64,000 bases of DNA from an uncultured Psychrobacter sp. (lineage in GTDB: Bacteria; Pseudomonadota; Gammaproteobacteria; Pseudomonadales; Moraxellaceae): assembly GCF_947500265.1 (NCBI RefSeq), contig NZ_CANMRN010000007.1, positions 1 to 64,000 on the forward strand. Direction: 5' to 3'. The translations under genes and the position numbers were made by a program. Of this stretch, positions 28,357 to 38,757 are shown one piece after another (positions within the stretch are counted from its first letter, which is position 1; each line of letters starts with the position of its first letter). The notes beneath the pieces are model-generated. The model was not told where the DNA came from, did no database searches, and saw only the letters and a program-made list of their open reading frames with translations.

Positions 28357-29568
28357 TTAGCCAAAGAATGTCTCCACAACACGTCCTTGCAACTGCTGAT
28401 TGAAAAACGGCGTGTTCTTACCACTCGATAGCATAGATTGCGCGGTTACTTGCCACTCAAGGTTAGGATCGACTAATACTGCACCGCCGATAGCTTCATA
28501 CTGCTCACTGATACCAGCGATTTTTGCAGGATTCAGGCAGATTTTGTCTACCAGTTGCGAGAGTGTTAATACCTCATCATTGACCAGCTGACAAGCCAAC
28601 GCCATAAACGTATCGAAGTTTGAAATACCTGGCGTACTTTCAGCAAATGGTGCTTTTTTGGCGGTGCTACTTAGTGGCTCGTGATGACTACAAATAGCAT
28701 CGATAGTGCCATCTTTTAATCCACGGCGAATTGCCTGCTGGTCAGTATTACTACGTAGCGGTGGCAACACATATGCCTGAGCATTAAAGCCTTCAAGGTT
28801 ATCATCAGTTAAATACAGCTGATGCATCGCAACATCACACGTAACAGGCAAGCCTTTATCTTTTGCCCAGCGCATAAGCTCAATCGAAGACTTACATGAT
28901 AACTGGCTAAAATGAGCAGCGATTCCAGTCTCTTCAACCATCAGCAGCTGCGTAGACAATGCAACAGTTTCCGCAATCCAAGGAATCCCTTGCAGACCAT
29001 GATAAGAAGCAATATAGCCCTCATGTGCCACGCCATCTCCAGACAGACTTGGCTCATCAGGATAAAAGAATACTTTCATACCAAAAGTCGCCGCGTATTC
29101 TAGTGTACGTAGCAATACTAAGTCATTACGAAAAGGTCTACGCGCATTAGATACCGCAATACAGCCGCCCTTCTTAAGCCCTGCGATATTAGACGGTCGT
29201 TCGCCCTCTAACCCTGTGGTCAATGCACCCAAAATATGCAAGTAAATCCCGCCATCACTCAAGGCGCGCTCACGTAAACCTTTCAAGAGTGAGCCGTTTT
29301 CTAAAATAGGATTGGTGTCAGGCGGTGTGACTACATGCAAGAACCCATTACCACGTGCAGCACTGCCTTCTGATTTTAGCGTACCGTGTTGCTGTTGGCC
29401 TGGCTCACGCAAGCGCGCGCATAGATCTACTAGTGGTGGTAATAACCACATTTCACGGCCAGAATCGAGTGTAGACAGTTTTTCTGTTGCAGTTTGCGGC
29501 AATGCATCTTTAAATGCTTTTGGTAAATGGTCAAGAATGGGTGCATCCGTATTAAGCATGGTAGACAT
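28357..29568 (-). CDS. pyrC': Inactive dihydroorotase-like protein (PyrC' type)
   Basis: Overall this is an amidohydrolase of the dihydroorotase family (403 residues; LLPPLVDLCARLREPGQ, AHFSQLSCKSSIELM, TPGISNFDTFMALA). However, the N-terminal HxH metal motif of active enzymes is C50-A51-R52 here. The usual DHAPH near the end reads SHHEP, so the catalytic Asp is also gone. It should therefore lack dihydroorotase activity. In Pseudomonas such a PyrC' subunit is needed to assemble aspartate carbamoyltransferase. Direct linkage to pyrB (58 bases upstream) supports the same role. A true pyrC should exist elsewhere. Confidence 0.88.
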   Translation of the reverse strand: MSTMLNTDAPILDHLPKAFKDALPQTATEKLSTLDSGREMWLLPPLVDLCARLREPGQQQHGTLKSEGSAARGNGFLHVVTPPDTNPILENGSLLKGLRERALSDGGIYLHILGALTTGLEGERPSNIAGLKKGGCIAVSNARRPFRNDLVLLRTLEYAATFGMKVFFYPDEPSLSGDGVAHEGYIASYHGLQGIPWIAETVALSTQLLMVEETGIAAHFSQLSCKSSIELMRWAKDKGLPVTCDVAMHQLYLTDDNLEGFNAQAYVLPPLRSNTDQQAIRRGLKDGTIDAICSHHEPLSSTAKKAPFAESTPGISNFDTFMALACQLVNDEVLTLSQLVDKICLNPAKIAGISEQYEAIGGAVLVDPNLEWQVTAQSMLSSGKNTPFFNQQLQGRVVETFFG

Positions 29569-29626
29569 AACGTTATTACCGTATCAATAAAATGAAATAA
29601 ATGAGAATAAGTCGCGCGGCAGCCTG

Positions 29627-30700
29627 TTACTTACCAGCCGCTTGATGAGCACGTTGACCTTCCATCGCAAGTGATAAGACTGCCATTCTAATAGCAATAC
29701 CGTTATTTACCTGCTTTAAGATAACGGATTGTGCGCCATCAGCCACACTAGAGGCAATCTCAACACCGCGGTTCATCGGCCCTGGATGCATCACCAATGC
29801 ATCTGGCTTGGCAAGCGCTACTCGCTCTGGCGTGATCCCATAATGCTTATAGTATTCACTTGATGATGCCAATAGCGGCGAACCAATACGCTCATTTTGT
29901 ATTCTTAAGCCCATGATCACATCACAATCGGTGACACACTCGTCCATGTTTTCGTATACCTGCACACCGAAACGTTCGATACCTTTGGGCAGTAGAGTAC
30001 GCGGCGCACAAACACGGATGTCTGTCACACCTAGCGTTTGCAGTGCACTGATATCGGAGCGTGCCACGCGTGAATGCTTAATATCACCAACGATTGCGAT
30101 AGACAGCTCTTCAAATGGGCGCGGCGCTTCACGGTGAATAGTCAACATGTCGAGCATTCCCTGAGTAGGATGCGCATGCCAGCCATCACCACCATTAATG
30201 ATAGCGATATCAGGCGTCACTTCTGTCGCCATAAAATGCGCGGCACCTGATGCTGAATGGCGTACTACAAAGATATCCGCGGTCATTGCCTGTAGATTCC
30301 ACAGCGTATCACGCAGACTCTCGCCTTTTTTGGTACTAGAACGTTCGATATCGATATTGAGTACATTGGCACCCAAGCGTTTTTCTGCCACCTCGAATGT
30401 CGTCCGGGTACGAGTCGATGGTTCGAAAAACAAATTCATGACCGTATAGCCGTCTAACTCAGGACGATTGATTAGCTGTCCATTTTCATCAAAGAAAGTC
30501 TCTGCTTTTGCGATAATAGCTTTGAGCTGTGCTTTATTAAGACCTTCAACACCTAAAAAATGCCTAATACTGCCATCAGTGTTGAGCTGCGGACGACTCA
30601 ATGAGGTATTGAGTCTTTGATGAATCGTACTGGGATCAAATTTTGCATAATCAGTCGGTGAGACTGGTTGTGTAGCGCTACTATCGATAGAATTTGACAT
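29627..30700 (-). CDS. pyrB: Aspartate carbamoyltransferase catalytic subunit
   Basis: PyrB joins carbamoyl phosphate and aspartate, the committed step of pyrimidine synthesis. The carbamoyl-phosphate loop [13 protein letters not shown] lies near residues 92-104; [22 protein letters not shown] and [13 protein letters not shown] complete the active site. Length 357 exceeds E. coli PyrB (311) by an N-terminal extension of ~40 residues, as in the Pseudomonas class that pairs with PyrC'. No pyrI regulatory gene is adjacent. No UMP-responsive leader or PyrR site is evident upstream. Confidence 0.95.
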   Translation of the reverse strand: MSNSIDSSATQPVSPTDYAKFDPSTIHQRLNTSLSRPQLNTDGSIRHFLGVEGLNKAQLKAIIAKAETFFDENGQLINRPELDGYTVMNLFFEPSTRTRTTFEVAEKRLGANVLNIDIERSSTKKGESLRDTLWNLQAMTADIFVVRHSASGAAHFMATEVTPDIAIINGGDGWHAHPTQGMLDMLTIHREAPRPFEELSIAIVGDIKHSRVARSDISALQTLGVTDIRVCAPRTLLPKGIERFGVQVYENMDECVTDCDVIMGLRIQNERIGSPLLASSSEYYKHYGITPERVALAKPDALVMHPGPMNRGVEIASSVADGAQSVILKQVNNGIAIRMAVLSLAMEGQRAHQAAGK

Positions 30701-31089
30701 AATGGCGAGTCTTTATTGTGGGTTTATATGAGTCTATAGTAATCACTTATTCATCTTTGTTCGATCATTTATCACTGATAGGCATAGATACAAAGGACTT
30801 TTTGACGCTTATTTGCTACAATTTACCGTAATCAAACTCGACCAAAAAATAGCCTCAGCAGACAATCAGAAAGCGTGAGTAGACATGCTGTATTCTCATA
30901 GAGAATAATTCTGACAAAACTATAAATGAATAACAATAGATATAGTGTAGCCGATTTTGTGGTCGGGACAAAGATGCCGTATTAGCTATTTAAGAATTTA
31001 CCTATTTCAGGTGTGCGAAACGCCACCTACTTCTTTACTTTGACACCTATCCATTCTTTTACTTTCCATATCATTTATTAGGAAGCCTT
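30701..31089. other. Intergenic region between divergent pyrB and fbp
   Basis: This 389-base stretch must hold the promoters of pyrB (leftward) and fbp (rightward). I found no well-spaced -35/-10 pair, no attenuator hairpin and no open frame with coding character. An AGGA ribosome-binding site precedes fbp at about 31079. Confidence 0.45.
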
Positions 31090-32073
31090 ATGACGACCTT
31101 AGCAGATTATCTAAACCAACATGCCACTAGCCCTGCACTTAACGACGTGATTACCACTGTCACTGATGTCGGTAAGACGATTTCACAATTGCTCAGAAAA
31201 GGCGCTTTAGCAGACATTTTGGGCGAAGCGGGTAATCAAAACGTCCAAGGCGAAGATCAGAAAAAACTAGACGTACTGGCCAATGACTTATTGCTAGATG
31301 CATTGGCAAAAAACACGCACTGTGCAGGCGTTGCTTCAGAAGAGCTCGATGACGCGACTCCTGCTAATGACGATGGTAGCCTATTGGTGTTATTTGACCC
31401 ATTAGATGGCTCATCAAATATTGATATCAATATGGCAGTAGGTACGATTTTTTCTGTTCTGCCATATGAGCGCCAAGGTCAAACCAGTGAAAACAGCGAC
31501 TATCTACAGGCAGGTAACAAACAGCTAGCAGCCGGTTATCTGCTATATGGTACCTCTACTGTCCTAGCGCTAACCATCGCTGATAAAGTCGTTATGTTTA
31601 GCCTAGATCCAGAGACGTCTGACTATGTGTTGATAGAAGACAACGTGCAAATCGATGCCGATACGAGCGAATATGCTATCAATAGCTCAAACTATCGCTA
31701 CTGGCGTGCACCGATGCAGCAGTACATTGATGAGTTAATCGCTGGCGAGACTGGGGTACGTGGACGCGATTTCAATACACGCTGGGTAGCCGCCATGGTT
31801 GGTGACGTCCATCGTATTTTATGCCGAGGTGGTCTGTTCACTTATCCGTTTGATACCAAATACGCTCATAAAGCGGGTAAACTACGCTTGATGTATGAAG
31901 CCAACCCAATGAGCCTATTGATTGAGCGCGCGGGTGGCGGTGCGACAGACGCTATCAATCGTATCTTAGATATCGAACCGACTGATATCCATCAACGTGT
32001 CCCTGTGGTACTCGGTAGTAAAAACGAAGTCAATTATGTGAAAGACTTACACGTCAATTATTCTGAAAAATAA
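31090..32073 (+). CDS. fbp: Class I fructose-1,6-bisphosphatase
   Basis: Fbp removes the 1-phosphate of fructose 1,6-bisphosphate in gluconeogenesis. The metal-binding core [21 protein letters not shown] lies at about residues 98-118, preceded by a conserved [20 protein letters not shown] and GGLFTYPFD form the substrate pocket, and [20 protein letters not shown] is the C-terminal signature. Length 327 is normal. Psychrobacter-type bacteria grow mainly on organic acids and amino acids, so this gluconeogenic step would be important. Confidence 0.95.
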   Translation: MTTLADYLNQHATSPALNDVITTVTDVGKTISQLLRKGALADILGEAGNQNVQGEDQKKLDVLANDLLLDALAKNTHCAGVASEELDDATPANDDGSLLVLFDPLDGSSNIDINMAVGTIFSVLPYERQGQTSENSDYLQAGNKQLAAGYLLYGTSTVLALTIADKVVMFSLDPETSDYVLIEDNVQIDADTSEYAINSSNYRYWRAPMQQYIDELIAGETGVRGRDFNTRWVAAMVGDVHRILCRGGLFTYPFDTKYAHKAGKLRLMYEANPMSLLIERAGGGATDAINRILDIEPTDIHQRVPVVLGSKNEVNYVKDLHVNYSEK

Positions 32074-32178
32074 TTGATTGACGCACTTGTTAAGAACAGC
32101 CAGCAGAATGCTAAATTAATCATAGGTGTTATGCTGGCTATCTAAACGACTCCTTTACTCTTCTCTAAGCGATCCACT

Positions 32179-32973
32179 ATGGTATTAAATCCCACCGAGC
32201 TGATTACCTCAGATAAGAACACAACAGTGAAGCTTGTAAAAGCACTGTTGTCCCAAGCACGCCAGCGTAAAAAGAACGGTCAGACAGTCATAGAAGGTGT
32301 CCATTTGATAGATGCTGCACTGCGTAGTGACTATCCTTTCGTCCAGATACTACTGTCTGAGTCAGCGCGTAGCCACCCTGAAGTTCAGCAGGTATTGACT
32401 CGCCTGCCCACTTATACGCCTATCCTCACTTTGTCAGACTCACTCTATGAGAGTATCCGCAGTTTGGGTACAGGCATCGATATTATGGCCGTCATTAAAA
32501 TACCAACGCCTAGCTTATCGATGATCAATGAAGACTGCCTAATCTTGAACGACGTGCAGGATAGCGGTAATGTCGGTACGCTACTACGCACAGCAGCAGC
32601 CGTTGGTATCCGCAACATCCTATGCACCAGTGCGACCGCTCAAGCGTGGTCTCCCAAGACGCTACGAGCAGGTATGGGTGCACAGTTTGCACTGACTATT
32701 TATGAAGGCTTGAGTACGCAAAATATTTTAAATCATGTACAAGTGCCGCTTTTGGCAACTAGCTCACATACAGATACTATCATTTACAATCACGATTTAT
32801 CTGCGCCTGTGGCATGGATTATGGGTCACGAAGGCCAAGGCGTTAGCGACGAGCTAATGCAATGTGCCACGCCGATAGCATTACCGCAGCCAAACGGGCA
32901 AGAGAGCTTAAATGTAGCAATTGCAGGCTCTTTGTGTCTGTATGAGACCTTGCGCCAAAGACAATACTCTTAG
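32179..32973 (+). CDS. TrmH/SpoU-family RNA methyltransferase
   Basis: The protein has the SpoU two-part layout. An N-terminal ~100-residue substrate-binding domain (VKALLSQARQRKKNGQTVIEGVHLIDAAL) is followed by a trefoil-knot SAM domain with motifs DVQDSGNVGTLLRTAAAVG, WIMGHEGQGVS and IALPQPNGQESLNVAIAGSL. It should methylate a ribose 2'-OH in rRNA or tRNA; the target cannot be named from sequence. It lies 105 bases after fbp on the same strand, followed by a strong terminator. Confidence 0.88.
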   Translation: MVLNPTELITSDKNTTVKLVKALLSQARQRKKNGQTVIEGVHLIDAALRSDYPFVQILLSESARSHPEVQQVLTRLPTYTPILTLSDSLYESIRSLGTGIDIMAVIKIPTPSLSMINEDCLILNDVQDSGNVGTLLRTAAAVGIRNILCTSATAQAWSPKTLRAGMGAQFALTIYEGLSTQNILNHVQVPLLATSSHTDTIIYNHDLSAPVAWIMGHEGQGVSDELMQCATPIALPQPNGQESLNVAIAGSLCLYETLRQRQYS

Positions 32974-33013
32974 CCTCAATTTATAACTACTATCAAAACC
33001 CTATCTATCAAGC

Positions 33014-33051
33014 GTAAAAAAACCCACTACCAATTGATAGTGGGTTTTTTA
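33014..33051. terminator. Bidirectional intrinsic terminator
   Basis: Arms AAAACCCACTA and TAGTGGGTTTT with a short loop are flanked by A7 and T6. It terminates the RNA methyltransferase gene and, from the other side, the etfBA transcript after the palindromic element at 33070-33177. Confidence 0.9.
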
Positions 33052-33069
33052 TCATACGTCTACTACTGA

Positions 33070-33177
33070 TATAGTCAAAGAAATCTAAAACAGATACAAA
33101 GCAGCCGACTGCAGATTGTACAAGTAGTACATCTAAGGAGGGTAACGCCGTAGCCGTTTAGTAGTTCTGTGACTATA
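33070..33177. repeat. Palindromic 3'-UTR element, copy 2
   Basis: Outer arms of 13 bases with one mismatch (TATAGTCAAAGAA and TTCTGTGACTATA) enclose the core GATTGTAC-n5-GTACATC (33114-33133), identical in geometry to copy 1 at 18111-18198. The adjoining GAGG-TAAC-CGT stretch is shared too. It begins three bases past the etfA stop and precedes a terminator, the same arrangement as after groEL. Confidence 0.75.
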
Positions 33178-33179
33178 CA

Positions 33180-34112
33180 TTAAACCTTGCTAGTAAGCTC
33201 AGGTAGTGCTTCGAACAAATCAGCTTCTAAGAAGTAGTCAGCAACGCTAGCGATAGGTGCTTCTGGGTCATTGTTGATAGCAACGATGACTTTAGAATCT
33301 TTCATACCAGCCAAATGCTGAATCGCGCCTGAGATGCCAGCTGCGATATATAGCTGCGGTGCAACGATTTTACCCGTTTGACCGACCTGCATATCGTTTG
33401 GTACATATCCTGCGTCAACAGCAGCACGTGATGCACCAACAGCAGCGCCTAGCTTGTCAGCCAATGGCTCAATGTACTTGGTGAAGTTTTCACCGTTTGC
33501 CAAGGCACGACCACCAGAAACAACAATACCAGCTGACGTCAATTCTGGACGATCAGACTTAGCCATTTCTTCGTTAACGAAACTAGCTTTGCCAGTTTCT
33601 TGTACATTGTCGATAGTTTCAACAGTAGCTGAACCGCCTTCGCTTGCCACTGGGTCAAACGCAGTGGTACGTACTGTTAGTACCACTTTGTCTTCTGTGG
33701 TTTTTACTGTTGCAGTTGCATTACCTGCATAGATAGGACGTTCAAACGTTTGCGCATCTACCACACCTGAGATTTCAGACAGCATGCTTACGTCAAGTAA
33801 CGCAGCAACACGTGGCATAAAGTTTTTGCCAGTCGTGGTCGCAGCCGCTAGGATATGGCTGTAATCACCAGCGATATCAGCAACCAATAGCGCCACGTTA
33901 CCTGCCAATTGATGCTCATAAGCAGCATTGTCAGCCAATAGTACTTTAGTCACGCCTTCTGCTTTTGCCGCTTCATCAGCAACAGCTTGGCTACCACTAC
34001 CAGCAACCAATACATGGATATCATCACCCATTTGTTTAGCAGCAGCGATGGTGTTTAAAGTTGCCTTTTTTAGACTGGCATTGTCATGTTCTGCATATAC
34101 CAAAATTGCCAT
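33180..34112 (-). CDS. etfA: Electron transfer flavoprotein subunit alpha
   Basis: EtfA binds FAD and, with EtfB, passes electrons from acyl-CoA and other dehydrogenases to ETF-ubiquinone oxidoreductase. The N-terminal half is the variable domain. The C-terminal FAD domain shows VVSGGRALANGENF, GASRAAVDAGYVPNDMQVGQTG and LYIAAGISGAIQHLAGMKDS followed by VAINNDPEAPI. Length 310 is normal. It follows etfB by 152 bases, an unusually long gap for this pair, and its stop is followed by a palindromic element. Confidence 0.96.
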   Translation of the reverse strand: MAILVYAEHDNASLKKATLNTIAAAKQMGDDIHVLVAGSGSQAVADEAAKAEGVTKVLLADNAAYEHQLAGNVALLVADIAGDYSHILAAATTTGKNFMPRVAALLDVSMLSEISGVVDAQTFERPIYAGNATATVKTTEDKVVLTVRTTAFDPVASEGGSATVETIDNVQETGKASFVNEEMAKSDRPELTSAGIVVSGGRALANGENFTKYIEPLADKLGAAVGASRAAVDAGYVPNDMQVGQTGKIVAPQLYIAAGISGAIQHLAGMKDSKVIVAINNDPEAPIASVADYFLEADLFEALPELTSKV

Positions 34113-34196
34113 GGTTTTAGTCCTTTATATATTCGTATTATCTATTCATGCGGTTGTTTGTGTACAAAGCTACGTAAGCAAATATCGCTTAATATA

Positions 34197-34251
34197 GGAT
34201 AAAGCAGTCAAATTCATAGCCTTGTACAGGATATGCCGTAGCGAAGTATCC
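34197..34251. repeat. Possible degenerate third copy of the palindromic element
   Basis: Between etfB and etfA, short arms GGATA and TATCC enclose AAAGCAG, TTGTAC and GCCGTAGC, fragments that occur in the same order in the copies at 18111 and 33070. The core dyad is lost, so this is a weak match. Confidence 0.3.
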
Positions 34252-34264
34252 AATCATTAAAACA

Positions 34265-35014
34265 TTAAATGACTTTTGCTTCGTTTCTTAGCTTATCGAC
34301 CAACTCATCAACTGACCCTACTGTAATACCAGCTTTACGGTCAGCAGGTGGCACGACTTTAATAATCTCTTGCTTAGATGTCATATCAACACCGAAATCT
34401 GCTGGCGTTTTCTCATCAAGTGGTTTTTTCTTCGCTTTCATGATGTTAGGCAATTTAGCATAACGTGGCTCATTCAAACGTAGATCAGTCGTGATAACTG
34501 CTGGCAAATCAAGAGCAACAGTTTGTAGGCCGCCATCGATTTCACGCGTTACGTTCACTTTGTTGCCTTCAACTTTCACTTCTGATGCGAACGTACCCTG
34601 ACCGATACCCATCAATGCCGCCAGCATCTGACCAGTTTGGTTGTTGTCATCATCAATCGCTTGCTTACCTAATAAGATAATATCAGTGCTTTCAGCTTCG
34701 GCGATACTTTTTAGAATCTTAGCAACTTGTAGTGGATATGGTTTTTCGTCACTTACGACTAACACACCACGGTCAGCACCTAGCGCTAGGGCTGCACGAA
34801 TCTGCTCTTGTGACTCTTTTGGACCGATTGAAGCAACAATGATCTCATCAATGACGCCAGCTTCTTTTAGACGAACCGCTTCTTCTACCGCGATTTCATC
34901 AAAAGGGTTGATTGACATTTTAGTGTTTGATAAGTCAACGCCAGAGTTGTCGGCTTTTACACGAACTTTTACGTTATAATCAATGACACGCTTGACCGCT
35001 ACTAATGCTTTCAT
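34265..35014 (-). CDS. etfB: Electron transfer flavoprotein subunit beta
   Basis: EtfB binds AMP and completes the ETF heterodimer. It opens with [20 protein letters not shown] and has the ETF-beta signature region [40 protein letters not shown] split over residues ~154-193. Length 249 is typical. An AGGAACG ribosome-binding site precedes the ATG. It is first in the etfBA operon, and its promoter should lie in the 450-base region upstream. Confidence 0.96.
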   Translation of the reverse strand: MKALVAVKRVIDYNVKVRVKADNSGVDLSNTKMSINPFDEIAVEEAVRLKEAGVIDEIIVASIGPKESQEQIRAALALGADRGVLVVSDEKPYPLQVAKILKSIAEAESTDIILLGKQAIDDDNNQTGQMLAALMGIGQGTFASEVKVEGNKVNVTREIDGGLQTVALDLPAVITTDLRLNEPRYAKLPNIMKAKKKPLDEKTPADFGVDMTSKQEIIKVVPPADRKAGITVGSVDELVDKLRNEAKVI

Positions 35015-35464
35015 ACGTTCCTCGTTTATTAATGTTATGAGTTAAAAATTGTCAGTTAAGAACCAAAGGTTCGTTGTGGTTCAAATTGTCGTTCAAAATA
35101 CTGCTCAAGGTTATTACTACATCAACAGAATATTGTTAACTAAGAAAGATGAGCCAATATCTAAGAGCATATTAGCATTGTATCTCTTACTAATGAAATC
35201 TGCTAAAGCTAAGCCAACCGTTATTATCAGACCTATGTATCTTGCGTCAGCAGGCAGATAAGGTCAAGACAACGCCGTGAATAATGCGTCATAAATTTGT
35301 CAACACTCTATAATAAATACTCTATAAGCGCATCGTTTCACGTTTTTCATGGTTCAACAGCTCAAAATGCTCATACCCTTTATAGCATTCTAAGCCTCAG
35401 CTTTACTTAATATTTTGTTATTATTTATCTCTTCAAAGTTAACGGATGAGAATAGTTAGGCAAG
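35015..35464. other. Intergenic region upstream of etfB
   Basis: This 450-base AT-rich region contains an open frame of 70 codons on the plus strand, which has no recognisable domain or ribosome-binding site and is probably spurious. No terminator or convincing promoter is visible. It should include the etfB promoter. Confidence 0.45.
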
Positions 35465-36034
35465 CTAGACCTGCGACTTACCATTCTTACTAGCACTAAG
35501 CAATAATTCGCTATCACGTATATCGTCAAATAAAGACCAGTCAGGTTCAACGTCATTATTCTTGATAACACTCATATCACCTGTCGTCTCCATAATTACT
35601 GCAAACACTTCTGTTTTGGCCTTAATACCATTTTTACGTAGCACTTCCTGCACATCGCTGGTACTAAGATTAGCCTCTTTTAAGTTGTCTTCTAAATACT
35701 TACCCTGAGCCATTAGGATAATAGCTTGATTGTCTATTAAAGCTTTGAGCGGCTTTATCTTACGTCTAATAACTGAGATAACGCCCTGAATTAAGAATAA
35801 CACCGCAACAGCAAATAACCCTTGAAGTAGAGAGGGCTTATCTGACAATACCGTCGACGCCAATATACTACCAATACCAACGGTCATGGCAAAATCATGG
35901 CTTGATAACTTGGAAAAACTGCGTAAACCCATCAATCGAGTAAACAACATCAGCCCTACATAAAAGCCTATAGCAGATAAAGAAATCCCAAGCACTTGTT
36001 GCCAGTCAATTGAAAGCCAGTTTTCCCACTTCAT
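35465..36034 (-). CDS. DUF421 (YetF-like) membrane protein
   Basis: The 189 residues match the DUF421/YetF family: three N-terminal membrane helices with LMGLRSFSKLSSHDFAMTVGIGSILAS, then a cytoplasmic domain with LIDNQAIILMAQGKYLEDNLKEANLS and VLRKNGIKAKTEVFAVIMETTGDMSVI. The family is widespread and its role is poorly known. It is a single gene with a GGTTGTGTT leader and no strong ribosome-binding site. Confidence 0.85.
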   Translation of the reverse strand: MKWENWLSIDWQQVLGISLSAIGFYVGLMLFTRLMGLRSFSKLSSHDFAMTVGIGSILASTVLSDKPSLLQGLFAVAVLFLIQGVISVIRRKIKPLKALIDNQAIILMAQGKYLEDNLKEANLSTSDVQEVLRKNGIKAKTEVFAVIMETTGDMSVIKNNDVEPDWSLFDDIRDSELLLSASKNGKSQV

Positions 36035-36155
36035 AACACAACCTTATCTATTACATCTTTATTAAATTATTGTTCGCTATTACCTGATGATGTTAACCGT
36101 CAAAATCAATAGCACTTTACATTAGCAACACTTTGTCATACCAAAAAAGTCCCAT

Positions 36156-36190
36156 AAAAAAAGCAACCTGATAAGAGGTTGCTTCTTTTT
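36156..36190 (-). terminator. Intrinsic terminator of the cold-shock gene
   Basis: A perfect 9-base stem (AAGCAACCT / AGGTTGCTT) with a 6-base loop is followed on the minus strand by a run of seven T. It lies 110 bases past the cold-shock gene stop. A T-rich plus side could also make it bidirectional. Confidence 0.82.
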
Positions 36191-36301
36191 AAAGTCGATA
36201 CAGTATTTTTATTGTTTTAACAAACAAAGTAATCAATGCATATTGATAATCTTATTGTCATTAAGTTTACTGACAAGCAGTTAACCTAATAATAAATGAG
36301 A

Positions 36302-36514
36302 TTAGATAGCTTCGATTTGCTCAGCTTGTGGGCCTTTTTTGCCATCACCTAAGATGAAAGACACTTTTTGGCCTTCGGCTAGAGTTTTGAAACCGTTACC
36401 TTGGATAGCGCTGTAGTGAGCGAATACGTCTTGTCCGCCATTGTCTTGAGCGATAAAACCAAAACCTTTAGCTTCATTAAACCACTTTACAGTGCCTTCA
36501 ACTTTATCTGACAT
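36302..36514 (-). CDS. Cold-shock protein, CspA family
   Basis: This 70-residue OB-fold protein binds single-stranded RNA and DNA. The RNA-binding motifs RNP1 (KGFGFI) and RNP2 (DVFAHY) are present, as is the start [13 protein letters not shown]. The frame opens 15 codons earlier, but the Met at 36514 has an AGGA ribosome-binding site and gives the standard length. A leader of about 150 bases separates it from a -10 box at 36672-36677, as expected for csp mRNAs regulated by leader structure. Which paralogue it is cannot be told. Confidence 0.95.
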   Translation of the reverse strand: MSDKVEGTVKWFNEAKGFGFIAQDNGGQDVFAHYSAIQGNGFKTLAEGQKVSFILGDGKKGPQAEQIEAI

Positions 36515-36647
36515 AAATTTTCCTGACTCTTTAACTGTTGGCGAGACTTGTGTCATCACCGATTAATTGATATATACCCTAATATTTTTTGCTAAATGCG
36601 GCGGCCAAAAATGCTAAATAATCTTAAAGAAAATCTGGATCTTTTGC

Positions 36648-36677
36648 CTCAAATATTTTGAGTACAGTCTGATTATA
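36648..36677 (-). promoter_or_regulatory. Probable cold-shock gene promoter with start-site palindrome
   Basis: The minus strand has a perfect TATAAT (36672-36677) but only a weak -35. About ten bases downstream, over the expected start point, lies CTCAAA-TAT-TTTGAG (36648-36662), an exact inverted repeat. It could be an operator or the first hairpin of the long leader. Nothing else stands out in 36515-36877. Confidence 0.4.
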
Positions 36678-36877
36678 ACAGTTTTCCATGGTAGGAACAG
36701 TCTAAATTGCTGATTTTTGTAAATAAATACTAACCATTGTTGCAAGCTAACATTGATAGCAACCAGTTCCATATCTTATTGATATAAAATAGTTTTTATT
36801 TATAGATATAATACAACTTCATCAGTAAACCCCTAATGAAATAAGTCGACATAGATGATAGCAGGTTAGAATATTAG

Positions 36878-37309
36878 TTACTGCAATGGTGATGTCGGTA
36901 GCCATGCTGAACTCAATACGAGCAAACATAACGCAAAAAACACCAATGAAAATGACTGACTGTAGGCAATATATTTTGCTGGAATCACCAAATCTTTAGG
37001 AGAGTCAGGGATGCCTTTACGCTTCAGTAGCTTGGTACCATATATCCAGCCAAAGGTCGTGTATATGCCATATGCAGCAGGCACTGCGATAGCTAACGGG
37101 GTCAAATCAATAACGTATAAAATCACCACTGATATGAAGAACCATAGAGTATCTAACAATGAACTGACTTTGAAGAACTTAGATTGAGGCAGTTTACCAT
37201 CGGTCTGTTTGAGCATCTCCCCTTCTATCCAAATTAAAACTGCTACCACAGCGCTAAGAGTAATATATACGAATTGCGGCGTTAGCCAGTCTGAATAAGA
37301 TATTTGCAC
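36878..37309 (-). CDS. Hypothetical membrane protein
   Basis: I do not recognise a family. Four hydrophobic segments are visible in the ~143-residue form: near the start (FVYITLSAVVAVLIWI), then TLWFFISVVILYVIDLTPLAIAVPAAYGIYTTFGWIYG split as two, and a last one (FSLVFFALCLLVLSSAWL). Basic loops lie between them. The frame opens with TTG at 37387, but no ribosome-binding site supports that start; GTG at 37309 follows a weak TAGG and is my choice. It stands alone between the cold-shock gene and ilvC, with no clear terminator. Confidence 0.55.
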   Translation of the reverse strand: MQISYSDWLTPQFVYITLSAVVAVLIWIEGEMLKQTDGKLPQSKFFKVSSLLDTLWFFISVVILYVIDLTPLAIAVPAAYGIYTTFGWIYGTKLLKRKGIPDSPKDLVIPAKYIAYSQSFSLVFFALCLLVLSSAWLPTSPLQ

Positions 37310-37520
37310 AGCATACAACCTATTATCTATAGAAAGTGAGAATGAAGCATCCGCCCGCTTCGAATACTTAGAAACGGGTAAGAACAATGATGAATGTTAA
37401 TCGCAAAGGCGCTTTGGCCAATGTTAAGGTGCCTGCTTATATTGGGCAGCAATTAATGGTTTTCAACCGATAACCCAGATTCAAATCAAAGCAAAAAGTA
37501 TCTATCAAATACTTTGCATA

Positions 37521-37558
37521 AAAAAACCCATGCTATCAAGTGATAACATGGGCTATTT
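37521..37558 (-). terminator. Intrinsic terminator of the ilvC transcript
   Basis: Minus-strand arms GCCCATG-TTATCA and its partner TGATAG-CATGGG form a hairpin, followed by seven T (the A run at 37522-37528). It lies about 50 bases past the ilvC stop. Confidence 0.82.
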
Positions 37559-37606
37559 AATCTAAATCAGATTATTATCTGAATAAGACTTTTATCTGTA
37601 TAAAAC

Positions 37607-38644
<1,038 letters not shown>

Positions 38645-38757
38645 TCATGGCTTGCCATGGATAGTAAACGCTTATGCTGTAGTCAATATAATAACTAAGA
38701 TAAGCGCTTTGTTGATTAGATAAATAAATATTGGTTGAAACTGGTTTTGATAAATAT

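Noticed and set aside
35049-35261. Open frame of 70 codons upstream of etfB
   Set aside because: No recognisable domain, no ribosome-binding site, AT-rich intergenic composition, and it lies where the etfB promoter should be.
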